A stretch of DNA of 64,000 nt from Phallus indusiatus. Lineage: Eukaryota; Basidiomycota; Agaricomycetes; Phallales; Phallaceae. The stretch lies in the NCBI GenBank assembly GCA_027605045.1, contig JAQFWX010000137.1, positions 27,565 through 91,564 on the forward strand, in the 5' to 3' direction. The notes under the pieces are model-generated. The model searched no databases, had not been told where the DNA came from, and saw nothing but the letters and a program-made list of their open reading frames with translations. The position numbers and the translations under genes were made by a program. Shown here piece by piece: positions 23,935-36,358 of the stretch; within the stretch, counting starts at the first letter, position 1; the number at the start of each line of letters is the position of its first letter.

Positions 23935-25387
23935 ATGGATTCTCCAACGGACCAGAGCTCTTTTCATCCTCCTTCATCACACAAAATGCCTATTCAAGCC
24001 GGGGGGGACCGTAGATTTTCTAGTGATGTCAAACGTGCCGACCCCATCCCGGCATCATACCTTGACGCTTCCATTCCTTTAAATTTACCCCCGCGTCGCT
24101 CTATGAAAATGCTCAAGGATGGCTCAGATTTTGTCTGGCCGGATTCTGCCCATGCGCTATTTGTCCAAGGTCTGACCTTCTCTTTCACTCTCCGCTAAGC
24201 AAATGCAGTTCCCCTCTGAGGCTTTTCTAACCTCTCTCCCTTACATTCCCTTTGCGTCCTAAAGGTTTACAGGCATGGAAAGTGTTGAACATTGGCAGCA
24301 AGCGTACTCGCGCTCCAAGAGGTGAGGGCAAGACCGATTTCTTAGTTCGATTCCTCCAGAATCATGGCGTTGAACGGTCAAAAAAGCAAGTAGCCTCACA
24401 CCTGTACGTCTTTTCCCCTCCAGCGCATATGTTGCCAGAACCAGTCTCAGGTTATTCTTTTTGGTTTTTCTTAGTCAGGTTCTTAGAACAGAATGGCGGA
24501 ACCTGGACAGTGAGAACTCTCATTCTGCCTGACACGATCCTACTCTTAGTTTTGATATCTCTTTAGATCCTGTACTTCTCAGCCTTGTAGACGAGTCTCA
24601 TTCACGTTCCATGTCTGAATCAGCATTACCACCTCTCGCTACCGCAGCTGCGCCAAGTGGCTCGTCTGTGTTCGAGGATTCTCCCGACCCAAATGACGAC
24701 AGAACCACTCCCGTTTCCGGCTCGCCGCACATTCAATCCCCATTACGCCAGGCTTCGCATTCAAGTCACAGCAGTAATCCTTCTCAATCATTGTCAATAA
24801 TCACACAAAATCCCATTAGAATACAGTCAAGTCCAGACGTATCAGCCTCATGGCAAGCTGCGAGCCATTCTTATCCAGCCTGGTCGAATCCACATACCGA
24901 TCATCATCTCATGACACAACAACAATTAGGCTTCTCCTCACAAAGCTCTCACAACATATATCACGATTCTTATAATTCTCCTATCTCCCCTCATGATTAC
25001 GGAGGAAACGCTGGGCCGTTGACTTCGTCACCAGAGTCATCACAGAGATACCATTCACCTTATTACAGTAGATCAGGTCCTCTTTCTTCTTCCAGCAGGC
25101 AGCAAATGTCATTGCCAATGCCAGAAGGCAGCGCTCTTCCTATATTTCACGTACACCCCAATCACCCGTATCATCAGAACTTCTCATCCAATACCAGTAG
25201 CACTTATGTCCATCAACAGACTCGACCTCAGAACGATTATAGACTCATGAACTATCCGACGCCGTACGACGCTGTTGCGCAAGCTAGACGACCTTCTCTT
25301 CCTTATCCTGCCCCCCATCCTAACCTTTACGATCCATCTTCTGACGGTCCTTATCATCCCGGTTTCGATCCGCCTGAAAGCCATTGA
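23935..25387 (+). CDS. TEA/ATTS-domain transcription factor
   Basis: Nuclear DNA-binding regulator of the TEAD/AbaA/Tec1 type, a family that controls development and morphogenesis in fungi. Model: MDSPTDQSSFHPPSSHKMP (ATG 23,935), exon 1 through DGSDFVWPDSAHALFVQG, exon 2 LQAWKVLNIGSKRTRAPRG, TDFLVRFLQNHGVERSKKQ and VASHL, a tiny exon TEWRNLD, then a long last exon from about 24,566. The TEA domain spans roughly residues 66-130: helix 1 VWPDSAHALFVQGLQAW and recognition helix VERSKKQVASHL. The 270-residue tail is Ser/Pro/His/Tyr rich (repeated HSSHSSNPS-like runs) and ends FDPPESH. About 405 residues. It is isolated from its neighbours. The small-exon boundaries are inferred from frame continuity. 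Confidence 0.85.
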
Positions 25388-27557
25388 TACCTAGACAGAT
25401 GAACATTCCTGACCTACACACGACATCGGAATCAGATACACGCATTATTCAGAGATCAAGCTTGCTTTCATGACGCATTATTACTTTAAAGACGACTCGT
25501 CTGGAAGGGATTCGAATAGGCTGGCCTCCTGACGACTCTATTGTTTACGTTCTATCGATTTTTTTTCTATTGCAAAAAAAAAATAACTGCGAATAACATC
25601 ATTACAGATTTTTCGTTGGGATAGAGGGTTCTTATGCTGGGTTATTAATGATTACAACTATGTATGCGTGTCAGGTTACGTCGTTCTCACACTCTACGTG
25701 TTTTCGTGGCTCCCGATCGGTTTCGATAACAGCCTTGGTCCTTTTTTCTTTTCAGCATATATATTCTCTGACGTATTTTCAAACATCACAAACTATGGTT
25801 ACATCATTTCAATTGGGATATTTTGTCCGGTATATTCTTCTAATGGGTTTTAGGAGCTAACTCGAGCATGGACTGTCGGTCAGAATAAGTACCCCGCACA
25901 GCCGTGTTGTAAAATCGGGTTCTCCTGTATGTTTGCATATGTAAATGTAGCGTTTGTCAGACTCACAAAGTAAAGTCATGGCAAGGTAGTAGTTTTTATG
26001 GTTTCCCTGGGAAATTAACTTGTTTCGGTTATCCTCTCCCACATTTTTGAGTTGACACGAGGCCAAGAGGTTCACTGACTAACGAGGGAGGGAACATAGG
26101 GGCATTGTTTATTTTTTGGGCTGTAATCGAGCCAATAACCTGCTTGCACGAATTCTCACTTAGGCGCTGATTAAAAGGCAGACTTTTCTCGATTGATTAA
26201 TTAGGATCATGTCAATTCAGTAATGACAGTAATTTTCAGCGTGGATTAAGGTTGAGCCTATACCAGAGATGATAATATTCGAAGTGCCAGTGTCACTCGG
26301 TGTCGGATCCAAGCGAGGCCTCCATAAGCGTCTTCACCCAGTATCAATACAATCTCTTATTTTTATGCGATTTTATTGCTAGGAACATTAATTTGCGTCT
26401 ATATATGCATAAATGAAGATGTACAGTCCTTGTTCCGTTCGTATTTCCACGTTCGACCGCGCGACGAGCGCTAGAAGCATCTAAGGCGCTTATCCAGGGC
26501 GGGTTGCGCTGCCGGGCACGATGCGACATGCGCAAGCTCAAAGTTTTGAGATTGGGTGTGTCAATTTATTATGTGCATCTTCTGTTTCATATCTCATCAT
26601 ACTCTCGGTTTGATTGAGATGCTCTCATATCTTTACAACTTGAGCTAAACCCTCGGGCCTTAGCGATTAATGCAAATTTCGTTGCACGATGAAGTTCATA
26701 AACGCATTTTAACGTTTAGATTTATCATTTATGTCTGTGTTCTAAGTGGGATTTATATACCTTTAGCAAAATTTAATTTTACCTCTCTCGCGAGCGGGAT
26801 TTCATCTGCACAGCAATTAAATAGACCGAGGCACCCCTGTCATAATTGTGCTTCTGGATTCTGGGATAGAAGACACAAAGTAACAATCTTGTGCGCCCTT
26901 TCCATAAAAAAAAAAGAAGTTGGAATGCAGATTAGCTACACACCCGTTTATGACAAATGTGTAATATACTGGCGAGACCCAATGCCATTGACAATCAGAT
27001 CACTATTTGAATTGACCGATGATTAAATGTATGGCAATGGTCAGCAGTTGATGTTAGTCAATTTAGTCGTTCCTGTTCATTAGAAACTTTTCTAAACCGG
27101 TTCCCAAGTTCTTAGTATAAGCCTATATTGTTCGGAGTTTTTCTCTGGGAAGTGAAAAGCCTATTCGCACGGCGAATGTGACCGCCCACATCACTTTTCT
27201 TGTGAATAGCGAATAGCAGCCGCTACACGATCAGGATCTCATCTGAAACTAAGTTCAAGTTTAAGGGGAATAGAAAAAATAGCACGTGAAAATGTGCCAG
27301 GAATGTATTGTATACCGATAGTGTTCTTTATCTGTCAGTGGTATTCACTTAATCTAAATTACATCCAACGCTAGATATATATAAATAAAAACCCAACCTC
27401 CTCCCATGTTGAAATATAACCTTCAGATGTAATCAATGGAGGAAGAATAACCAAGCGAACGCAATATAACGTTCATTGTACAAAGTACAATAAACAGCCA
27501 AAGTAAGCGAAAGATAATACATTTCTCCTCCGCTTTTGATCTTACACCGTCCTTCTG
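25388..27557. other. Intergenic region, 2.2 kb, no gene seen
   Basis: Convergent: it contains the 3' flanks of the TEA gene and the IML2-like gene. The longest ORF (26,670-27,026 +) is Cys- and Ile-rich without a motif or supporting exons and is not called. Sequence is AT rich, with scattered TATATA and ATTAATTA. Confidence 0.5.
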
Positions 27558-30064
27558 CTACAAGAATCTCCTTCCCTGGTCCAAGGCGGTCAAAGCAGCA
27601 TGTGTACGGAGGATGAGAGCGTTTTCCATACTGTATTTACCTTTCCGGTTAGCCGACGACACTTCCAGCGGCTTTCCTAATTCGAGCATAAGTATGTAAT
27701 ATAACATCTACCTTCTGACCAACGCGACGTTACTCAATCACTTACCTGAGAATACTAAATCCAAATGTTTTCTAGCTTCAGTTAGATCGCCGTTGTTACC
27801 CATAAGTCGGCCTAGCTCATAATCTACATAGCACGTTAAATTCGTTTGCACCTATCAGTATAGAAGGCATTGTCTTGCTCACGTGCGTGATAAACGAGAT
27901 GATGGTCTAGTCTAATTTGAGGGCCGTCAGCAATAACCTGTTTCAAATATCGTTCTGCCTCAGTTGCAGCCTCTTTCTGCGGCATCGGCGGAACTTCGTT
28001 GGGATCCAATATGGCATCAGGGTCCTGTCAAATTCTTATCAGGATTTCCGTTTCTGATAACCCAAATAACTTCCATACTGACGGGATAAGCCACATATCT
28101 CAAGCAGACGCCTTTAAGGAATCTAGCCAAAGCTAGATCATCCCAGTATTCATCTTCTCCTTCCGATCCTCCCCGTCCATAAGTCTTAGGATTCTTCTCG
28201 GATTTCGAAAGGATATTTAGTTGCTTGTCTATTAGGGGTAACATTTTCTCAGTTATTATAGTCCGGGGTGCATGGGCAATAGCGAGAAAGTTGTAAGCGA
28301 ACTCAAGACCTGGGAGCGCAAGCCGTTTATTTTGACTGCGGAATTTTCGTGATTTTCGGGATATGTATTTCTGTGAATATAAGGTAAACTTTTCACATCA
28401 TTCTTTTTTTTATTCTCTTGAGCCTTACTTCAAGAGGAATGGATTTGCCAGCTATTCGTTGCATCAACGTGGGCACTTTGTCCATCAGCGTGTCGGCCTC
28501 GCGCTCATTTTCTTCCCCACCTAGCTCTAAAAGACATACAGCCACGCCATACTAAGTTTGGACGTGTGAGAACTAAAAGTAAAAACTCGCCAAATGGAAT
28601 AACATACTGCGTAACAAGCTTTAGACCATGTCGCCTCCTTCTGCAACATGCGCCAATAACGAGTAGAATGTTCGATATCCCATAGAGCCAACGTTGCGCA
28701 CGCAATCTCCCAATATGATATATGATATAAATTAGAATACTGTGTCTGAGCTTCTAGAGCCCGAGTGTAGCTCTCAATAGCCAACCGCGGCTGACTTCGA
28801 CAGATTCGCATCCGTCCCTCCCCAAAGAGGAAGAAAACACCTGTAAAATATTGAAAATGAGTCGCACAAAAGATAATATAGCGGCTAACCTTGAGGGAAT
28901 CTTTTCAGATTCCATTCTAAAATTTTGTTCGCGAACCTGACGTCAACGCCATCGAATGTGAAACTCGAAAGGACTAGATGGAAAATCAAAAGAGCCATAT
29001 CGCAGATGGGCCGCCGAATGCCTTCTTGACTCATATCAATTTCTGGATCTGGGTTGCTTAAATCACTTGTCCATCCGCCAGCCTTGGCCAACATCTCAAG
29101 ACCTTGGTGACGATTGCCCTTGTAACCGAAAACCTCCATGATCGTACTAATACGAGATGGAAGAAGAGATAAAAGTATATTGGTGACACCCATTCCGAGG
29201 AGAACACCACTTCGAAAATCCTGGTCTATGTCGGGGTGTTGGGGACCAATTCCTGCCTCAACTGACTCGGCATCCATAGCGTTCAAGTAACGTTCCAGGA
29301 GCCGATATATTTGCACACAAGTCCGCATGTTCAAGCTGTAAAGGGACTCGTGTTATTGTTATCGAAGCAAGGGGAATAACATCCATACGCTTCTTTAATA
29401 AACTGTAGCCAGTCTCCGGAATAAACGATACCCAGGAGAGCCTTCTCGAAAAGAGACTCGGCATAGATCAATTCGGCATGTCTCTCAATTTTGGTCATAG
29501 ATTTTACGAATGAAACGGAAGGGCTGGCGACAAGAGCAGCTAGTTTAGAAGTGAAAGAGCTTTTTTTTCGATGTTGTGCAGCAATATTGTTGCCGTGCTT
29601 CACAATAGCAATGGCAGCAATTAGGTCCTGTATGTAGTGCCGCGTTCAGATCGCATATCTATATTGACCCTAAAGCACTCACGTCATCTTCGTAGCTCAT
29701 GAAAGCCTTGAGTGCTTGAACAAGGCCATAACCTGTTGCACAGTATAGCCTTTCTCTGCAAAGAGGGGAGAGGCTCAAAATTAAACGCTAATGGAAGTAT
29801 GAATGAATTAGCTTACTTGACCGGGTCCTTCTCGTTTATCAACTCTTCACTTTCAACCATTTTCGACTCCAGAAAGAGCTGGAGAGCTAGGCGAACGACT
29901 GGCAAGTCATCTAAGGCTGCATTGGGATCGTATGGTTCTGTAGCACTTTTGCCAGCGGTGAGGGACTGCTGAAACGCTGCTACATCAATTTTGACGGCAG
30001 CGGGTGTCGGTGGCTGCGATGGCAGCTCCACCTTCACTTTCTCCTCAGATTTTTCGGGGGTCAT
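27558..30064 (-). CDS. IML2: IML2/TTC39-family TPR protein
   Basis: Member of the fungal Iml2 (inclusion body clearance) / animal TTC39 family, helical repeat proteins tied to mitochondrial outer membrane or lipid-droplet functions. Start MTPEKSEEKVKVELPSQPP (ATG 30,062-30,064). Conserved blocks in order: AFQQSLTAGKSA; YGLVQALKAFMSYEDDDLI; ASPSVSFVKSMTKIERHAEL; YAESLFEKALLGIVYSGDW; FRSGVLLGMGVTNILLSLLP; RISTIMEVFGYKGNRHQGL; FANKILEWNLKRFPQGVFFL; YTRALEAQTQYSNLYHISYW; EATWSKACYAYG; DDLALARFLKGVCLRYVAYP; HYELGRLMGNNGDLTEARKH; ALILRTHAALTALDQGRRFL before TAG at 27,558-27,560. About 700 residues and complete. The function is from family membership only. It is divergent from the VIT/vWA gene. Confidence 0.88.
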
Positions 30065-30491
30065 TATGGTGAACAGAGGAAAGAGCCTATATCACCTCGG
30101 TTTGGGCGACGTCGGATAATGACCACCAGCGTCTGTCTCTGAGCTTGAACAAAGCTCCGAGCCAAGTCCCATTGGCAAGAAATTTCGGTATGACGTTGCA
30201 ATTACTATTCACATTCAGTTTTTCTAATATAGGGGCAAGCGACCATACTATTCCCGGCAGTCTCAGACTCAGTATAATTAGATGTTGCAGGAGATCGTGA
30301 CATACCCATTCCGGACGGTGACAAGTTCATCTCGTCGTGCACGATGGACAAGCAAGTTGTAGGAAACGCGTTCACCTGATGGCTGGTTCGATTCGGCCTG
30401 TTTCCCTGTGCCCTAGAGGGCGACGCATCATATATAGCTTTATAGACGATTCGCTTCTCCAAGTCATGTCACTTCCTCCCAGGGGTCAAAA
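30065..30491. promoter_or_regulatory. Shared upstream region of IML2-like and VIT/vWA genes
   Basis: A 427 bp divergent intergenic region. TATATAGC at 30,431 lies about 60 bp before the ATG of the VIT/vWA gene and could serve as its TATA box. A short unsupported ORF overlaps here. Confidence 0.5.
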
Positions 30492-33368
30492 ATGAATTTC
30501 GAATCTAGCGACATTCTTTTCTCAGCTATCACATACAATAGCGGCGAAGGATTTATACCCCTAACAAATTTGGACATTAGAGTGTGGATCGTGGATACGT
30601 CCAGTCGTGTTACATTATCCCAGACCTATACTTACGACGATTCTTCCATTGCGCGCAACGCGTTTTACCTATTTCCTGTTCCTGTTGGAGCTATCATATG
30701 TGGCTTTGAAGTTAAAACCAATGACGACGTTCACATGGAAGGTATTGTGAAAGAAATCGACGAAGCGAATCGAGATTATCACCAGATCCTCGGTGACAAT
30801 CATATCTCTGACGTTGTACAACGCTCGTGTCGTGACTGTGAGTTTCTGACTACTTCCCCTTTTCTTATGATATTAACCGGATATTTTAGTACTGGTGCTG
30901 TCACTGGGCTCTTTCCTCCCCAGGAGAGCTGTCACAATATCCACAACTGTCAGTATACTGTACATGTTTAGATCTTACCCTGCGTATTGACCTATCAACT
31001 CGAATAGTATGCTATGGACTTGTTTGACAGCAATGAGGCTGCCATCAAACTCAGGATACCGTCGTATGTCGGCCACTTTCTCCCAAAAGACGTCACCTTG
31101 CCTCAATCGACAACCCGCCTAGCCACATTAGACGTCCGCCTTGACATAGAAATGCCTGGCGAGGTTCTATATGTTCATTCCAACCTCCCTCTAGAAGATA
31201 TCTCGGTTGAAGATTCGCATCCTACGATTGTACGGAAACAATTTGCTGGTGCAGATATACACCTTGACGCAGACATACTTGTCAGCGTTCAAGCACTTAA
31301 TCTGGACCAATCCCGCTGCTTTGTCGAACAATGGGAGGACACTGCTGCTCTGTCCTTAACTGCTGTTCCTTCCGTGATGTCTGGCGACCATCAAAGCGAT
31401 AACTGTGAATATATATTCTTGGTAGATCGCTCGTGGAGTATGTGCGTGGACGATAAGATGGAGAAGATCAAGCAGTCAATGGTTTTGCTTCTCAAAACAT
31501 TACCTATTGAGAACACATGGTTCAATATATTCAGCTTTGAGCACTGGTGGCAATCATTATGGTCTGAGAGCCAGCCGTTTCAACAAGGAACATTGAAAGA
31601 AGCAGTAAGTTTTTCTCTATCAACACGGACAGGAGGACAAATGAAAAATCCTCCAAATTTAGCTGGACTTTCTATCTCATCTCGATCCTCGTGGAGGGAC
31701 TGAGCTATTTTCCGTCTTTCAGGCAGCTTTACTCAGCCGACGTTACAACGCCACCACAAAAATCTTTTTGATTACCGATGGCGAGGTAAAGACATAACAT
31801 ACGAATTTGTGCGAAAAGTTGTTAAAACACCTAATAGGTCCATTACCCTCAACGGTCCATTGATCTGATCAACAATGTTGTCAAAAGTGCGGACCCAGCC
31901 TACCCAGTGAAAGTATTCACCGTTGCTATTGGAAGTTCTGCCTCGGATGTTCTGTACGAAGGGTTGGCCAAAGCAAGTGGTGGTCTCTGTTTGAAGGCGT
32001 CAGACAGCGAAAATCCGGTACAAAAATGTGCGACAATGCTAAACAAGATGATGTTGAGTGACATCCATGAGTTGAAGATTAACTGGAGTGTCGGTGGAAC
32101 AGGTATACATGTTACTTCACACTTTCAGAATTCCCTCTCACCTATCGCATAAAGTATACCAAGCACCTATAGACTTGACCCGTTGTCCAAAGGGATGTCT
32201 TTCCGTCAAGGCGATTATTCCACGCAGTAACATTCCGAAGGCGGTCTCTTTACTCGGAAAAACATCAAACGGAACCCTCATCCACCTCGAAATACCTACT
32301 CGCCTCTCCCGAATTTTGCCACCCTCTACTCCCACGGGGGTGCCATACTTCCAACCTTTATACCACACGATAGCAGCGGATAATTTAAGTCGAGAGCTGG
32401 AACAATTTGAGACATCATTGCCACCTTTGTCCGACTGGGAGCTACAACTGAGCCCCTCTTCTCGATCTCCCAGGATCAAACAAGAGCTTCTTCGTCTGGG
32501 AGTTCAGTATAATATCATCAATTCCCTAGTAACATTCGTCGTTGTCGAGAAGCAAGATCTTGATTTTATCCGTTCAGCTAGCCCTAACCCCGTAGCACCG
32601 ATAACCAACCCTAGGAAGCAGATTGCACCTGTGGATCCTCCTGAACTGACCGATAGACCTTCGTCTCCCGATTCTAATGGCAATACGGAGTCGTCCCAGT
32701 CCAGCGATGTACTCAGTCCTGGCGATCCGGGATCACGGGCATCGACGCCATTCTCTTCACCTAGTTTCCCTGACGTTCCAAGGTCATTTCCTCGTTCTCT
32801 GAATGAGCGAAAGGCGTTCATAGTTCAAACTGAGTCGGTTCCCGACGACGAGCCTGATGAAACTTACATATTCCCCAGTGTTCCACCTACCCAATTTGTC
32901 GCACCACCTCTCAGATTTGAGAAGATCGTTGTTTCGTATTCCAATCCTATACGTATGCTTGTTCATCATTCGCTTTGTACTCAAGAAGACGATCCCCGGA
33001 CACTTGATTGGCTCGATGGCATTCTGGGCGGTCTTGATTTCAGTGAAAAACTTGCAGAACTGATCGAGTTACAATGGTATGACGGCTCATTTCCGTATCT
33101 CCGTCAGTTATGCTATGTCATTGGAAGCCCATATCACGACGATGATGATATCCCGTTATATCTCACCGGTGTCGTCATACCTTCTTCTGTTGATTCCGAG
33201 CAGGTATGGGGCACGGCGCTGGCAGTCAAATTTCTAAGGAGAAAGTACCCTCAAAACTGGTGTATATGGAAAGATTTCGCGAGGAAATCTCTGGCATGGG
33301 GCGGAAGGGTTTGTGGTGGCTTGGCGAACTTTGAACGCATTGTGGCTTACATTCCAATATCTTTATGA
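30492..33368 (+). CDS. VIT and von Willebrand A domain protein (VWA5A-like)
   Basis: An N-terminal VIT domain and a vWA domain, the arrangement found in inter-alpha-trypsin-inhibitor-like and VWA5A proteins. Start ATG 30,492 (MNFESSDILFSAITYN). VIT blocks: SQTYTYDDSSIARNAFYLFP, VGAIICGFEVKTND, YHQILGDN and IKLRIPSYVGHFLP. vWA: CEYIFLVDRSWSM (the MIDAS metal site D-x-S-x-S is intact), HLDPRGGTELFSVFQAAL (MIDAS Thr, after removal of a 58 bp intron ending AATTTAG), IFLITDGE, then VFTVAIGSSASDVLYEGLA. The C-terminal third has a Ser/Pro-rich linker and ends with a helical region: DWLDGILGGLDFSEKLAELI, then LAVKFLRRKYP. Stop TGA at 33,366. Roughly 840 residues. No signal peptide, so probably intracellular, in contrast to the secreted animal relatives. 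Ligand unknown. Confidence 0.87.
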
Positions 33369-34529
33369 CATCCATTTTATGTTACGGACCTGGTTTCGGG
33401 TAAGACAGAGTTTCACTTGCTACAGAGGATGTCTTAGTAGTGCATAAGCGTTGAGCAAGCAAGCTTAGCAAAGTAAGCTAAAAGACAAGATTCGTGCTTT
33501 TCTTTGCTATTATACCTTTGCTTCCCTCCTTCAGCTGCTCAAGGGGAATTAGCTCAATTTTTGTCACTTCTCTTCGAAAATCATTGGTTATTTCGCTCTC
33601 TGTGTCGGTGTTGCCATCACCCTGTCCTTCGTCCCAGCCGCCAAATCAATAGATTTTGGGAAAAATAGTCCATAAACTTTTTCATTGAATGATGAGGAAA
33701 TTAGAAAAGGTTCATTATTATTACAGAGTAGTAGGGTGTATCAAGAAGTTTGAAAAGCAGTTCACAAAGCATGTTGTACACATACACATTATCGATAACG
33801 ATCAACTCAAATCACTGTGCCAGGGTTCAAAAATTATGGTTGAAGCTAGCTCCAATGTGGACCGCCAAAGCGTGCCGCATCACTTCAAGTGATGCATTTG
33901 GGTCTATGACTAGATTATACCCTGCTTGCCCTACATACGACCTTAATTGCGGTGGGCTGAGATCGTCGATTGTCCTCTTGCTCGTGAGCAGCGGGCAAGG
34001 AGGCTACATTGCCATCAATAAGCTTCAATAACAGAGTTTATTGGGTTACTCACCTGCGGAAATTCGCCGGTCGGAAACATGACGGGACTAACGGAACACG
34101 CTGATCACTAACGTCAATACCATTTTCTAAAGCCTATATGATTCCGGCTCACTAAGCTTGTTTGACAACAAGTTGAAATACTTGCTGGCTTGACATTGTC
34201 CATATTAGTAGGGTACTCATAGTAGGGTTTTGGGTGTTGACGTTGAATGTTGCCAATGGCGTTAGGTTGAAAGTATGGTCAGTGGTGACATTTCAAAGTT
34301 AATCTATTCATGGCTATTATATAAGAACTACTATGCACTTATGATTAGACAGATACCGGGATTCAACAAAATACACTGTGATCATGTCAGCTCAGTGTCC
34401 AACATCCTCCAACACCGGAGGAAGCACGTCATGATCATCAGTTATTTGTCAATGGTCATAAATTACCAAAAGAAGGGACTTGAAGCCAACGCAATTCTTC
34501 TTCGGATCGACCAGACACCGAAAACCTCG
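33369..34529. other. Gene-poor region, 1.2 kb
   Basis: The 3' flank of the VIT/vWA gene followed by unassigned sequence. Short + ORFs at 33,689-34,031 and 34,275-34,532 have no motif. It may contain earlier, unrecognisably diverged exons of the alpha-mannosidase relic that follows. Confidence 0.45.
33877..33895. repeat. 19 bp palindrome
   Basis: GCATCACTT, one spacer base C, then AAGTGATGC: perfect 9 bp arms. Could be a protein-binding site or chance. Confidence 0.6.
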
Positions 34530-35515
34530 TAGTCCTGCTTTTTCGCGCACGTTCAGCTTTGATGATTAGCAGCCAAAAACTAGTAATCCCCGCTGGTTAC
34601 ACTTGGAGGTTCAACTATATGCAACAATAGACGAAATTACTGAGATTTATGGGTAAGACGAGCTAATAAGCCAATATGATTCATTTTACTATGTGGACAT
34701 TTAAATGCTGAAGTTCATTTGGAAATACCCCATTCTTTTGAAATTCACCACTGTTTCTGTCGCTGCAAACGTACGCGCATCTTACGTTTGGAAGCAGTAC
34801 AATTAAGGGTACCATAAATATTTGCAGACTCATTTATCGATGTAATATCGATAATACTCTTCAGGTCTCCTTAGATGCTATAATCGGTAAGTGTTCTGTC
34901 GATATATTGTCATCGTCTCATAGACTAATTTATCTTGAAGCGGCTCTCGCTGTGAAATTTCAACTCGCTTTTTCGCTTTGAAACGAAAATAGACTGGGCT
35001 GAAAGGCATAAATTCAAAATGTTAATCTTGTGAAGCATACATAACATTAGCGGAAGTACCTATGGATATTTGTAACGATAATGCGACAAATCAAGAAGCA
35101 TGCACCGACCCACCGGCCGATAAAAACACTTCAATGGACGTAGTGAAGCTCGAAGTTTGTGCCTAAACCCTAAAATTTGTTGATGCGCGCTGTTTAAACC
35201 ATTTCAAGCAAATACGGATATGGGATGGCACTTGTATCAGATTTTAAATATGGTTTTGCCACGCGTGGCACTCATGCCCAGATTTATAATGCGAGCTGCA
35301 AGCGCGCCCGACGCCGAGCAGAATCAGGGCGAGGAAAATAAGGCTCTGATAGTTTTTTGTTCTCCTCTGATATAGAATAGGGAGACATGGGTTCTCCTAG
35401 GCTGTTTATCCTCATAAGGGTCATTTCATGGAATTTGATGCAGATGTTTCAGTAATGTCTTCAGCTTCAACACTCCGGTGTGTAAATGAGCAATGCAATG
35501 CCTTTGCACTTTCCC
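34530..35515 (+). pseudogene. Decayed copy of the alpha-mannosidase gene, part 1
   Basis: Matches the coding strand of the gene at 9.2-14.4 kb. Blocks include CAACAATAGACGAAATTACT with GGGTAAGACGAGCTAATAAG (parent exon end and intron start near 10.6 kb), TGAAATTCACCACTGTTTCT, GGAAGCAGTACAATTAAGG, CTTAGATGCTATAATCGGTA (exon then GT donor), GAAGTACCTATGGATATTTG, AACACTTCAATGGACGT, AATACGGATATGGGATGGCA, TATGGTTTTGCCACGCGTGG, GGCTGTTTATCCTCATAAGG and TGAGCAATGCAATGCC. Intron remnants stay in place, so it is a DNA-level duplicate. Indels and stops break every frame. It corresponds to roughly the 3' third of the gene and stops inside an intron where the helicase-bearing insert begins. Confidence 0.9.
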
Positions 35516-35641
35516 TTGTATGAAATGCTAGGGCTCTCCCCGCGATATTTTTGCTTCCATGTGCTATTTATTATTGTGTATATGTATCTGTATGGGTGTT
35601 ACATATAGGCTATTATTATCTCCTCGTGACTGTGTCTCCCG

Positions 35642-36265
35642 TTACCATTGTCGCCACTGAGATTTACTTGTCTCTGTGCATGCACGGGGGAAGCGTCCTT
35701 CCTCGGTCGACATTGACGTTGAAGACTCATGCCGGTTGACAGGAGCGTCCTCCGAAATTGACCCTCTCAGTTTTTGGCTGTCTGTTAATGTCTGAGTTAT
35801 CTCATCCGTCCACTTCATAAGAGTGTTGCTCGTGCGTACCTTCGAAAAGAATCTGTCTTTGCATTCTCTGTTCAATAACTCTAATTCTTCGTCATAGGCT
35901 TGTAGGTCCTCGTTGGGATCTTGTGAGAACAATTTCTCTCGAAATCACGTAAAATTCTCGTCAACTCCCGCCGTCTCGATATCGATAATGCAACGTAGGT
36001 GTTAAAGGTTGTTAGACCTCCGGTCGGAGGTTTGGCGATATCAATGATAACTGGGTATATACTCTGACCTTGCGCTTCATAGTCGGTAAAGGCGTACGCT
36101 GGTGTCAGTGGAAATTGTAACCGATGGACAAGTGTTTTTCTACCATGCGCTCCCGGTACGGACATCGTCGTGTCTACTATATCAGTCACGGGTAATGTGC
36201 CTTCTGGGAGTCCCTGTATATTCAAATCTGAAGTTAGATCAGGTCTGAATATTAGTACTGACTTG
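35642..36265 (-). mobile_element. PIF1-like helicase fragment inserted in the mannosidase relic
   Basis: The minus strand reads as the C-terminal end of the PIF1/RecD-like helicases found in Helitrons and as loose debris in basidiomycete genomes: QGLPEGTLPVTDIVDTTMSV, then LTPAYAFTDYEAQGQSIYP (motif V region), IDIAKPPTGGLTTFNTYVAL followed by SISRRRELTRILRDFE (motif VI, normally VALSRSRGRD), then FSQDPNEDLQAYDEELELLN. There is a frame change near 35,935, and the motif VI Arg is replaced in VALSISR. N-terminal helicase motifs are absent, so the piece cannot be active. It lies between the two parts of the alpha-mannosidase relic and antisense to them. Confidence 0.8.
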
Positions 36266-36270
36266 GTTTC

Positions 36271-36358
36271 CACACTGGTCCATTTCATGATCGACGACAA
36301 GAAGAAAGATAGTCATTTACCTCTGATTCTCTTCTACACGACCGATGTTATGTTCTGA
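36271..36358 (+). pseudogene. Decayed copy of the alpha-mannosidase gene, part 2
   Basis: CATTTCATGATCGACGACAA and CTTCTACACGACCGATGTTA match the parent exon encoding [20 protein letters not shown]; the relic reads HFMIDDKKKDSHLPLILFY. The match includes the last bases of the parent intron before this exon, then ends abruptly at about 36,358. Confidence 0.8.

Noticed and set aside
26670..27026. 118-residue plus-strand ORF
   Set aside because: No recognisable motif, AT-driven composition, no neighbouring exons; it lies in a convergent intergenic region.
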